DNA of 64,000 nt from contig NZ_FOJG01000001.1 in assembly GCF_900110835.1 (NCBI RefSeq), forward strand, positions 1,685,022 to 1,749,021, written 5' to 3'. The first letter of the stretch is position 1. Every line of letters begins with the position of its first letter. Under the pieces are notes generated by a model. That model did no database searches, was not told where the DNA came from, and saw only the letters and a list, made by a program, of their open reading frames with translations. Of the stretch, positions 6,851 through 15,507 are shown piece after piece. Source of the stretch: Chitinophaga arvensicola. Lineage in GTDB: Bacteria > Bacteroidota > Bacteroidia > Chitinophagales > Chitinophagaceae. The position numbers and the translations under genes were made by a program.

Positions 6851-8977
6851 ATGTTTTATCGTCCACTCATTTTTATCTGTATAGGTTGTTGTGCCTGCCT
6901 GCTGGCAAAAGCACAGACCGACAGCAGCAAAGCACCGCATAATCTGCGCAGTGTGGAAGTAACTGCCACTAAAGCAGCCGCAGAAAGCCTGGTGAGTAAA
7001 GCCGCCATGCCGGTGACTATCATCGACCGCAAAGCCATCGATATGATGGGCAGCCGCCGCCTCGATGAAGTATTGCGGGAGCAAACGGGACTTGCTGTTG
7101 TAAACGATATTAAAGGTGGATCCAGGGCCGTAGGATTACAGATGCAGGGATTCAGTTCTGCCTATACCATGATCCTGATCGATGGGCAACCCATGATAGG
7201 ACGTAATGCCGGCGACTTTGACCTGTCGCGCATCACTGTTTCCGATATAGAAAGAATTGAAATCGTTAAAGGCGCTTCCTCCAGTTTATTTGGAAGTGAA
7301 GCGCTGGCCGGCGTTATTAATATTGTTACCCGTCAAAGTATTCAGAAGGCGCAGGCACTGGCTGCCTTCCGCTATGGCTCCATGAATAATGCAGATGCTA
7401 CACTGGAAGGCGAAACACCTATCAACAAAGGGAAGGGCGCCGCTTACCTGTCTGCCAACTATTATCATACGGATGGCTTCAGCGTAAATCCTTATCTCAC
7501 CCGGGGCGCTACCGCGCCGCCCTACAACAGTTTTTCCCTGCAGGGACGCGCGCGTTACGCCCTCAGTCCTGCTTCAACGCTCAGCTTTTCCGGTCGTTAT
7601 GCTCACCGCCGTTCCGTTTCTGTAAACAGCTTTGGTAAAGACGATCTGCATACCAGCCGTGATGTACTCGATGAAGGCGATATGAATGCTTCCCTGTTGC
7701 TGAACACCCATTTCAAGGGCGGCACGAGAATGAAAACGCAGTATTACCTGACCCGTTACAGTTCCGATCAGCAAACCACACTCACAGAAGCAGGTGTACT
7801 GAACGCACAGAATGTATTTACCCAATACCTGCACCGTGCGGAAGTGCAGGTGGCGAAAGAACTGTTACATGCCTGGTCGCTGACTGCGGGCGCCGGGGGC
7901 ACCCTGGAAACGATGAACAATGTGAATTACCGTGACGTTGGCAATATGACCGGCGCATTTGGTTATACACAGCTCGACTGGAAACCACGGGACAACTTTA
8001 GTGCATTGGCAGGTGTGAGATATGATCATCATAATAATTTTGGCGGGCGCCTGAATCCAAGTATTGGTTTAAGGTATACACCTGTAGCACGTATTACGCT
8101 GAAAGCCTCCCTGGGTACAGGTTTTAAAACACCTGATTTTAAAGAGCGGTACCAGATATTTACCAATCCGCAGCAGGGATATACCGTACTGGGAGCCACG
8201 GTGCTGGCATCCGCGCTGAAGGATATGCAGAAAGCAGGTCAGATCAGCGAGATCAGGCCGGTGGCAGATCTGATTGCCCAACAATTAAAGGCAGAAACAT
8301 CCGTGTCTTATAACGTAGGCGTTACCGTTAGTTTACCTGCGGCTATCCGGCTGGATGTGAATGGCTTTTACCACGATGTACACAACCTGATCAATACTAT
8401 ACAGGTAGCTACCAAAACCAATTACCAGCAGGTATTTTCCTATATGAACCTGGACCGGGCGTATATGACGGGCCTGGAAGCCAGCATCGGCTGGAAGCCG
8501 CTGGAAGGGCTGGATGTAAGCGCCGGTTACCAGTTGCTCTATGCAAAGGACCGGAGCGTAACAGCTGCTATCAAAGCAGGTACCTGGCCTTATAATACCA
8601 TCCGGAATAACAATACCGGAGAGTCGCGCCCCTCTGTGGTATCCGATTATTTCGGCCTGGAGAACCGTTCCCGGCATATGATGAACCTGCGGGTATTCTA
8701 TGAATATGCGCCCTGGGGCATTACGGCATCCTGCAGGATGAATTACCGTGGCAAATACGGATTTGATGATGCCAATGGTAACCGGTTTATTGATCGCTAC
8801 GATACGTTTGTGGAAGGCTACTATCTATTGTTTGCTTCCCTGGAAAAGAAACTTTTTAACCGGCATCTATCGGTACAGATTACCGCTGATAACGTGCTGG
8901 GCTATACGGATATGCTGATGCCTGCCCAGCCGGGACGGATCATCATGGCAGGCATTTCCTGGCGTTTTTTTAAGTAA
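6851..8977 (+). CDS. hmuR: TonB-dependent haem receptor, HmuR-like
   Basis: Outer-membrane beta-barrel (708 residues) that would bring haem across the outer membrane with TonB energy. A signal peptide (about 1-22, ending LAKAQ) is followed by a TonB-box-like SVEVTATK, a plug domain (about 45-155, with VVNDIKGGSRAVGLQMQGF and MILIDGQPMIGR) and the barrel. The segment FKTPDFKERYQIFTNPQQGY resembles the conserved FRAP-F(K/R)EL-Y region of haem receptors. The C-terminus ends in an aromatic (WRFFK), as barrel proteins do. Neighbouring HmuY-like lipoproteins support haem as the substrate, as in Porphyromonas hmuYR. Confidence 0.8.
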   Translation: MFYRPLIFICIGCCACLLAKAQTDSSKAPHNLRSVEVTATKAAAESLVSKAAMPVTIIDRKAIDMMGSRRLDEVLREQTGLAVVNDIKGGSRAVGLQMQGFSSAYTMILIDGQPMIGRNAGDFDLSRITVSDIERIEIVKGASSSLFGSEALAGVINIVTRQSIQKAQALAAFRYGSMNNADATLEGETPINKGKGAAYLSANYYHTDGFSVNPYLTRGATAPPYNSFSLQGRARYALSPASTLSFSGRYAHRRSVSVNSFGKDDLHTSRDVLDEGDMNASLLLNTHFKGGTRMKTQYYLTRYSSDQQTTLTEAGVLNAQNVFTQYLHRAEVQVAKELLHAWSLTAGAGGTLETMNNVNYRDVGNMTGAFGYTQLDWKPRDNFSALAGVRYDHHNNFGGRLNPSIGLRYTPVARITLKASLGTGFKTPDFKERYQIFTNPQQGYTVLGATVLASALKDMQKAGQISEIRPVADLIAQQLKAETSVSYNVGVTVSLPAAIRLDVNGFYHDVHNLINTIQVATKTNYQQVFSYMNLDRAYMTGLEASIGWKPLEGLDVSAGYQLLYAKDRSVTAAIKAGTWPYNTIRNNNTGESRPSVVSDYFGLENRSRHMMNLRVFYEYAPWGITASCRMNYRGKYGFDDANGNRFIDRYDTFVEGYYLLFASLEKKLFNRHLSVQITADNVLGYTDMLMPAQPGRIIMAGISWRFFK

Positions 8978-8993
8978 TTAAAACATCATCACC

Positions 8994-9692
8994 ATGAAAT
9001 TAAGAGTAGTAGCCATTGTGGCCCTGATCGCAGGAATGGCGGCGTGTAAAAAAGACGATAATAACACTCCGAAGAAGAATTATGAAGATGGAAAAAGCAC
9101 CGTGATCTATGATATGGCGGGCGATACCCGGGCTTCCGTAGGCGATGGGATAGATGGCAAAGAGAAAAAGCCGTTTGCCACTTTTCTTTTCAGTTTTAAA
9201 ACGGGGAGACAATCATGGGATACTTCACTGGCTAACCGCCAGAGTAATAGCTGGGACCTGGCATTTACAGACCTGTATAATTCGCTGGTGATTGTAAATA
9301 ATGGTACCAAAAACAGGAGTCCCGGTAAAGGTGGCAGTGGAGTGGGCGCCATCGTATTATACGACAAGCCCTACGCAGATGTTTCCACAGCGCCGGACGA
9401 CGAATATTTTAAATCAAACGACCTGGTGAGCATTGGTTGGGATGGCTATCCGTTACCATCCGATAAGGGCTGGTATTTTTACAGTCTTACTACGCATCTC
9501 GCCCGGGCTATGCCTAACCGCACCTTCGTAGTGCGTACTGCTGATGGTAAGTTTGCCAAGCTGGAATTAATCAGCATGTACAAGGGTAACCCGCCTGCTG
9601 TTACAGATCTGCTCTGGCCGGCGCCTTATTTTACCATCCGTTATTTTTTACAGGAAGATGGCAGCCGGAACCTGGCTACTCCTGCCAATTAA
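8994..9692 (+). CDS. hmuY: HmuY-family haem-binding lipoprotein
   Basis: A 232-residue lipoprotein (lipobox GMAAC, Cys18) starting 16 bases after the receptor. It contains the family core SNSWDLAFTDLYNS, a glycine-rich GKGGSGVGAIVLYD loop and the closing strands FAKLELISMYKG and FTIRYFLQEDGS. HmuY proteins bind haem through paired histidines or methionines; I cannot assign the ligands here by eye. It is the second of three HmuY-like genes in the locus and shares more with the third (9717-10496) than with the first. Confidence 0.78.
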   Translation: MKLRVVAIVALIAGMAACKKDDNNTPKKNYEDGKSTVIYDMAGDTRASVGDGIDGKEKKPFATFLFSFKTGRQSWDTSLANRQSNSWDLAFTDLYNSLVIVNNGTKNRSPGKGGSGVGAIVLYDKPYADVSTAPDDEYFKSNDLVSIGWDGYPLPSDKGWYFYSLTTHLARAMPNRTFVVRTADGKFAKLELISMYKGNPPAVTDLLWPAPYFTIRYFLQEDGSRNLATPAN

Positions 9693-9716
9693 ACTCATGC
9701 TCAAAACTGAATTCAT

Positions 9717-10496
9717 ATGAAATTTACTTTTCCGATAGCCGTTGCCGTAGTATGCCTGTTGGCAGCCTGCTCTAAAAGCAATGATGATAAAACACCTCCG
9801 GAGGTGAATCCTCCTGCCGGAGAAGTAGTGAAAACCGGTGTGTACACTATCAATAACATGGTGGCAGATACTTCCGCCACTTCTGCTATTAATGCTGCTA
9901 CTATTTATTATAGCCTGGAGTATAATAAGATCATCCCGGCGTCGCAGGCGCAAACGGCGAACTGGGACATTGCTTTCACGGGCATCTATAACAGCAGCAT
10001 TGCACCCAATAACGGGAAAGCGCCTAACAGTCCCGGTTTCGGTGGTCCTGGTCAGGGAGCCGTGTACCTGGTGCTGGATAAAGATGCGGAAGCCGCTTTT
10101 GATCCCGTGAAGCTGCAGCCGGTGAAGATCCCTATTGCTGCGAACCTGTTTGACGTATCTTTTAACGCGGTGAAAACGGTGACCATTCCGGAAACGGATT
10201 TTGTAAGTAATGATTATATAGGACTGGATCATTTCATGGGGACGGGTAACGGCTATGCTTACTACGATTTTTATGGCGCCCTGTTTCCCGGCAACACCAA
10301 AAAAACGCATATTGTATACACGCTACCCCGTACCGTGCTGGTGAAAACAGCCAAAGGCAAATACGCCAAACTGCAAATCACCAGTGTTTATAAAGACAGT
10401 CCGGCCGACCCTAACCGGGACAATAAGACAGGCTATATGTCTTTCCGTTATGCCATCCAGATGGACGGTTCAAAGCAACTTGATATCAGTAAATAA
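9717..10496 (+). CDS. hmuY: HmuY-family haem-binding lipoprotein, second copy
   Basis: A 259-residue lipoprotein (lipobox LLAAC, Cys18) 24 bases after the preceding HmuY gene. Motifs: TANWDIAFTGIYNS, PGFGGPGQGAVYLVLDK and the C-terminal YAKLQITSVYKDSP, with YMSFRYAIQMDGS after it. IGLDHFMGTG offers a histidine/methionine pair in a loop that could contribute a haem ligand, but this is inference. It is the last gene of the haem transcription unit and is followed 26 bases later by a strong terminator. Confidence 0.8.
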   Translation: MKFTFPIAVAVVCLLAACSKSNDDKTPPEVNPPAGEVVKTGVYTINNMVADTSATSAINAATIYYSLEYNKIIPASQAQTANWDIAFTGIYNSSIAPNNGKAPNSPGFGGPGQGAVYLVLDKDAEAAFDPVKLQPVKIPIAANLFDVSFNAVKTVTIPETDFVSNDYIGLDHFMGTGNGYAYYDFYGALFPGNTKKTHIVYTLPRTVLVKTAKGKYAKLQITSVYKDSPADPNRDNKTGYMSFRYAIQMDGSKQLDISK

Positions 10497-10522
10497 GATA
10501 ATATAACAATTAGGATACTTAC

Positions 10523-10551
10523 GGCTTAAAGAAACGTGCTTTCTTTAAGCC
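10523..10551 (+). terminator. terminator of the haem operon
   Basis: A perfect 12-bp stem (10523-10534 with 10540-10551) around a CGTGC loop, followed by a T/A-rich tract, 26 bases after the last HmuY gene. Confidence 0.8.
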
Positions 10552-10570
10552 TTATATTAATACTTCGCTA

Positions 10571-10578
10571 TATTTTTG
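10571..10578 (+). promoter_or_regulatory. candidate -7 box of ECF sigma gene
   Basis: TATTTTTG matches TAnnTTTG, 55 bases before the sigma factor start codon. No clean TTTG at the -33 position. Confidence 0.4.
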
Positions 10579-10633
10579 TTACCCCGTTTTTTCTTTTAAA
10601 AACCTGCTCTATTTTTAGGCCATATACTTTTAT

Positions 10634-11188
10634 ATGCCTGAACAATTCCCCGTTGATCTTATTCATCGGCTACGTACTGGTGATTTTAAATTATTTGAGC
10701 TGATTTTCAACACTTACTGGGAGGAACTGTACACCTATGCGGCAAAAGTAACCGGGAGTGAAGAGGATGCACAGGATATTATTCAAGATTTGTTTGCCAG
10801 CATCTGGGAGCGCAGGGCCCGGCTGGAATTGCATACCCATATCCGTTATTACCTGTTTAGCGCTGTAAGGAAACAGATCCTGTGTAAATTCCGTGATGAC
10901 GGATTAAAAGAGAAGCACCTGGAGAAATTCATTACCCATAGTGAACTCCGTTCGGAACTGACCCTCAATTCCCTGATTCATAAAGACCTGCTGAACCAAT
11001 TGCAGCAAGACCTGCAGCATTTACCTGAAAAAGAGCGCCAGGTATTTGAATGGTATCATTTTGATGAACTGAGCATCCGCGAAATAGCGATGATGCATGG
11101 TACGGCCGAGCAAACGGTGCGTAACCAACTGGGCAATGCCTATAAAAAAGCCCGTCCTATGCTGAACCGGCTGCTGATGTTCCTCTGA
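10634..11188 (+). CDS. ECF RNA polymerase sigma factor
   Basis: A 184-residue extracytoplasmic-function sigma-70 of the Bacteroidota FecI-like type. Region 2 contains GSEEDAQDIIQDLFASIWER. Region 4 contains LPEKERQVFEWYHFDELSIR and a helix-turn-helix ending in TVRNQLGNAYKKAR. It is followed by a FecR-type anti-sigma gene and an STN-bearing SusC, the standard trans-envelope signalling set, so it should turn on the SusCD genes when the receptor binds its substrate. Confidence 0.9.
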   Translation: MPEQFPVDLIHRLRTGDFKLFELIFNTYWEELYTYAAKVTGSEEDAQDIIQDLFASIWERRARLELHTHIRYYLFSAVRKQILCKFRDDGLKEKHLEKFITHSELRSELTLNSLIHKDLLNQLQQDLQHLPEKERQVFEWYHFDELSIREIAMMHGTAEQTVRNQLGNAYKKARPMLNRLLMFL

Positions 11189-11253
11189 TTTTTCCCCCTC
11201 CAGTGTTACCTTAATGTTAAGCCGGGTATCCGGATAGTTAAAATGGAAGAGGT

Positions 11254-12228
11254 GTGCAACTTAGTCATAAACACCACACCTTGATCCGGTCAAAAATAAA
11301 AGCACTCATCAATAAGTACCTGGATAGCAAAGCTACCCCGGAAGAAGAGCAATTGCTCCATAACTGGCTGGATGTATTGGCCGAAGATGCCCGTCCTGGT
11401 GCAGAAAGGGATGCCCAAAGCAGGGAGCAGCTGCGCCTGGAAATCCTGGCCGCTATTAAACAGCGGACCGGACAAACCACAAAGGTGTTCCCTATCTGGA
11501 AAAAATGGTCGGCTGCCGCTGCTGTTTTAGTAATGCTGGGAGCTGGCAGCTGGTGGATGCTGAATAGCTGGTCTTCCCGGAAAATCGCCTGGCTGGAAAT
11601 GCGCACCGCCATCGGGGAGAAAAAAATGCTGTTGCTGCCGGATAGTAGCCGGATCTGGCTGGGAGCCAATGCTGTGTTGAAATATCCGGATCATTTTACA
11701 TCCACACGGCAGGTAGAACTGGTATCGGGAGAAGCATTTTTTGATATTGCTCCCGCCACCAACCAACCTTTCAGCGTAAGCACCGATAGTTTGGAGGTGC
11801 AGGTACTGGGTACTTCCTTCCATATCAGGGCATATCCGCATCAGTTAATGGAAATAGGGGTAAGCACGGGGAAAATAAGTGTGAGTAAAAATAAAGAAGT
11901 GTTAGGATTATTAACGGCTAATCAATTATTGCAGATTAACAGAAACGGCTATACTTTTTCACAATCTACCGTGTCGTTCGCAGATAGCAATGGCTGGAAA
12001 CAGGACAAAATCGTATTTGATAACATGCCTGTAGCCGATGCCCTGTTGTTGCTGGAGAATTACTATCCGGTGAAGTTCCACGTTAAGAAGCCACTGTACA
12101 GGCAAATCACCGGGTCGCTCTCCATGCATTTAACGATTACGCAGATCATCAATGTCCTGGACGATCTAACGGATCATCAGCTGAAAATTAAACCTGCGGG
12201 TGCAGGAAATTACACCATAGACCAATAA
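11254..12228 (+). CDS. FecR-family anti-sigma factor
   Basis: Inner-membrane regulator that holds the upstream sigma factor inactive until the SusC STN domain signals. The 324 residues comprise a cytoplasmic N-terminal sigma-binding part (10-80), one membrane helix (about 86-104), a periplasmic FecR domain (about 115-215, with WLGANAVLKYP and VSGEAFFDI) and a C-terminal DUF4974 domain that resembles STN and probably contacts the receptor. The start is uncertain: the longest frame begins at GTG 11254, with an in-frame TTG at 11281 and no ATG nearby. Confidence 0.88.
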   Translation: MQLSHKHHTLIRSKIKALINKYLDSKATPEEEQLLHNWLDVLAEDARPGAERDAQSREQLRLEILAAIKQRTGQTTKVFPIWKKWSAAAAVLVMLGAGSWWMLNSWSSRKIAWLEMRTAIGEKKMLLLPDSSRIWLGANAVLKYPDHFTSTRQVELVSGEAFFDIAPATNQPFSVSTDSLEVQVLGTSFHIRAYPHQLMEIGVSTGKISVSKNKEVLGLLTANQLLQINRNGYTFSQSTVSFADSNGWKQDKIVFDNMPVADALLLLENYYPVKFHVKKPLYRQITGSLSMHLTITQIINVLDDLTDHQLKIKPAGAGNYTIDQ

Positions 12229-12267
12229 ATATTTATTCCCTGAACTGAAATTAAAAAACATCTGGTT

Positions 12268-15200
12268 ATGAATGTACGTAGTACTCATCTGCGTACAAGG
12301 ATTTCTGTGAAACAGATATTCCTTGTAGCGCTCATGCTATCCCTATGTGGTAGCGTTAAAGCCCAGCAAAAAGCAAGGATCGTGCAGGAACTGCATGTTA
12401 CCGCAGGTCCGCTGGCAGACGCCCTGAAAATGCTGCAAAAACAAAGCAGCGCCGATATTGTTTTTGATGCGGCATTAATCAAAAACCTGACAGTAAAAGC
12501 ACAGGACTTCCGTTCACAGTCGGTGGAAGAAGTACTGCGTACTTTACTGAAAGGAAGCGGGTTCCAGTTTTCCGCTACAGAAGGGGTTTACATCATTAAA
12601 AAGGAAAAAGTAAAAACCACTGTCAACGGTACCGTTACCGATGAAGAAACCGGCGCCGCCTTACCTGGCGTAAGTGTGGTGGTAAAAGGAAATACACAGG
12701 GCAGCATCACCAATGCACAGGGTGGATTCTCCCTGCAGGCCGATGTTTCAGGAGATACCCTCGTGCTTTCTTCTCTCGGATATAAAGCTGTTCGCCTGGT
12801 ACTGAATGGCCAGCAACAACTGCGTATAAAACTAAAATCAGATGCGAGCCTGTTGAACAGCGTGGTGGTGGTAGGTTACGGCCAAACTACCAAAGGCGAT
12901 CTCACTGGCGCGGTATCCCATGTAGGTGCAGAAAACTTTAACTCTGGTGTATTCAACTCTCCCGAACAGCTGTTACAGGGTAAAGTACCCGGTCTGAATA
13001 TTACCCGCAGCGGTGATCCCAATGCCACACCAGCGGTGATACTCAGGGGACCATCCACTTTCCGCGACGGGGAAGCACAGCAACCTTTCTATGTTATCGA
13101 CGGAGTACCCGGCGCCAACATTCAGCTGGTATCGCCTTCAGACATCGTATCGATGGATGTACTCAAAGATGCGGCTTCCACGGCTATCTACGGTGCCCGT
13201 GCTGCCAACGGGGTGATCATGATCACTACCAAACGCGCCAAAGCCGGACAAAGCTGGGTAAGCTATAACGCTTACGCCGCTACGGAGCATATCTCCAACG
13301 CCATTCAAATGATGTCCGGTGATGAGCTCACGGCCTATCTGAAAGATAATGGAAAAGCCATCACACCTGCTTACGATGATAAAGCGAATAACGACTGGCA
13401 AAAGCTGGTGACCCGCAACGGTTTATCGCATAGCCATAACATTTCCTTCGGTGGTGGTAACGAAAAAACAGTATTCGATGGTAGTGTGAATTACCTGCAG
13501 AATAATGGTATCATGCAGAAATCATCTCTCGAAAGACTCAACGTAAGAGCCAACCTTGAGCAACGTGCCTTCAACGACCTGTTAAAGCTGAACCTGTCTA
13601 TCAGCAACAGTTTAAGCACACAGAACCAGATCCCGGAACTGGTATTTATGAATATGCTGAATTACATGCCTACCGTGAATATCTTTAACCCGGATGGCAC
13701 CTATAAAGAAGATTTCTCCCGTACACGTAATTACCTGAATCCGTTATCTCTCATCAATAATAACAGCGACCGCACCAAAAACAAAATCATGTTGGGAAAT
13801 GCCCGCGCTGAATTGAAACTGCTGCCAGGACTGCGTTATACGCTGAACCTTTCCATGCAGGATGAGCAGATCAACCGCGATATTTACAACAACCGCGCTT
13901 CCGGTCTGGCACAGGGCGTAAAAGGACGTGCTACCCGCAGCGCCTATACGAATACCCGGAAAGTACTGGAAAATTACTTCAACTACGACGTATTGTTCGG
14001 CAGACATGACCTGCGTTTACTGGCAGGTTATTCCTGGCAGGAAGACCGTCGTGGCGACGGATTCCAGACCTCCAACCAGGGATTTGTGTCTGATGCTACC
14101 CAGGGTGACAACCTCGGACTTGGCAGCCCGGATGGTACCTTCCAGCCAAATTTTGGTAGTACCCGTATCCAGACCCTGCGCTTCATCTCCTTCTATGCAA
14201 GGGCGAATTACCAGTTCAACGATAAGTATCTCTTTATGGCCTCTGTAAGAAGAGACGGTTCTTCTGCCTTTGGTGCCAACAACCGCTGGGGTATCTTCCC
14301 CGCTGCTTCCGCTGCGTGGAAAATCAGTAAGGAAAACTTCCTCTCCGGTGTTTCCTGGATAGAAGACCTGAAACTGCGTGCAGGCTACGGCGTTACCGGT
14401 AACTCACTGGGCTTCGATCCGCTCATCGCTACACTGCGCTACGACATCACCGGTAAATTCTACAACGACGGCAGATTGATCAACGCTATCGGACCTGTGC
14501 AGAATGACAACCCGAACCTGAAATGGGAACGTACCGGCATGGCTAACATCGGTGTGGATTTCACCACCATGAAAGGACGTTTGAGCATGGCATTGGATTA
14601 CTACGACAAACGCACCACCGATCTGATTTACTCTTATAACGTACCGGCTACACAATACTTTGTGGGTACCATGCTGGCAAACGTAGGTTCTATGAGCAAT
14701 AAAGGTATTGAGTTCCAGGTGAACGCAGTGCCTGTAAAAACCGCTCATTTTACCTGGAATACCTCTGCCAACATCGCACATAATAAAAATAGGGTGCTGT
14801 CACTTTCCAACGATATTTTCTCCCTGAATTTTATTGAAACAGCAGAACTGGGCGGAAGAGGACAAACCAATAATAAATCACAACGTGTAGAAGCCGGTTA
14901 TGCACTGGGTTCCTTCTACCTGTGGCAGTATGCCGACAAGAATGCGACCGGCATTTCCCAGTTCAAAAATGCGAAGGGCGAACTGGTAACCGGCCCTGTG
15001 GCGGCAGACCGTATATACAGTGGAGATGCTCAACCGGCCTTTACCTACGGCTGGAGCAACAGCTTCACCTGGCATAATTTCGACGCCAACATTTTTGTAC
15101 GTGGCGTATCCGGTAATAAAATCCTGAATGCCACCCTGGCTAACCTGAATGCACCGAATGAAGCAGAGGGGATCAATCTTCCTAAGTCTTCCAAAACGGA

Positions 15201-15483
15201 GTCCATGAAAGATTTGAATGCACCTTATATTTCCAGCCGTTACCTCGAAAATGGTTCTTACTTACGATTGGATAATGCCACCATCGGTTACACAGTACCA
15301 ATGGAAAATAAGTATATCAAAAAATTACGTGTATACGTATCCGGTAATAACCTGTTCGTGATTACGAAGTATAAGGGGATAGATCCGGAAATCAATATGG
15401 GCGGACTTACACCAGGTATAGATAACAACAATTTCTATCCTAAAACCCGTTCTTTCCTTTTTGGTTTAAATGCAACATTCTAA
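12268..15483 (+). CDS. SusC/RagA-type receptor with STN signalling domain
   Basis: TonB-dependent outer-membrane importer of 1071 residues. After a signal peptide (about 1-32) comes a secretin/TonB short N-terminal domain (about 40-110, ADALKMLQKQSSADIVFD), then a carboxypeptidase-regulatory-like beta domain (about 117-195, DEETGAALPGVSVVVKGN), a TonB-box region ending VVVVGYG, the plug, and a 22-strand-type barrel ending in a phenylalanine. The STN domain matches the FecR/ECF pair just upstream, so import and self-induction are coupled. The substrate is unknown, since no degradative enzyme is encoded beside it. Confidence 0.92.
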   Translation: MNVRSTHLRTRISVKQIFLVALMLSLCGSVKAQQKARIVQELHVTAGPLADALKMLQKQSSADIVFDAALIKNLTVKAQDFRSQSVEEVLRTLLKGSGFQFSATEGVYIIKKEKVKTTVNGTVTDEETGAALPGVSVVVKGNTQGSITNAQGGFSLQADVSGDTLVLSSLGYKAVRLVLNGQQQLRIKLKSDASLLNSVVVVGYGQTTKGDLTGAVSHVGAENFNSGVFNSPEQLLQGKVPGLNITRSGDPNATPAVILRGPSTFRDGEAQQPFYVIDGVPGANIQLVSPSDIVSMDVLKDAASTAIYGARAANGVIMITTKRAKAGQSWVSYNAYAATEHISNAIQMMSGDELTAYLKDNGKAITPAYDDKANNDWQKLVTRNGLSHSHNISFGGGNEKTVFDGSVNYLQNNGIMQKSSLERLNVRANLEQRAFNDLLKLNLSISNSLSTQNQIPELVFMNMLNYMPTVNIFNPDGTYKEDFSRTRNYLNPLSLINNNSDRTKNKIMLGNARAELKLLPGLRYTLNLSMQDEQINRDIYNNRASGLAQGVKGRATRSAYTNTRKVLENYFNYDVLFGRHDLRLLAGYSWQEDRRGDGFQTSNQGFVSDATQGDNLGLGSPDGTFQPNFGSTRIQTLRFISFYARANYQFNDKYLFMASVRRDGSSAFGANNRWGIFPAASAAWKISKENFLSGVSWIEDLKLRAGYGVTGNSLGFDPLIATLRYDITGKFYNDGRLINAIGPVQNDNPNLKWERTGMANIGVDFTTMKGRLSMALDYYDKRTTDLIYSYNVPATQYFVGTMLANVGSMSNKGIEFQVNAVPVKTAHFTWNTSANIAHNKNRVLSLSNDIFSLNFIETAELGGRGQTNNKSQRVEAGYALGSFYLWQYADKNATGISQFKNAKGELVTGPVAADRIYSGDAQPAFTYGWSNSFTWHNFDANIFVRGVSGNKILNATLANLNAPNEAEGINLPKSSKTESMKDLNAPYISSRYLENGSYLRLDNATIGYTVPMENKYIKKLRVYVSGNNLFVITKYKGIDPEINMGGLTPGIDNNNFYPKTRSFLFGLNATF

Positions 15484-15507
15484 AAACTGACGTTAAAAAA
15501 TCGCGAC

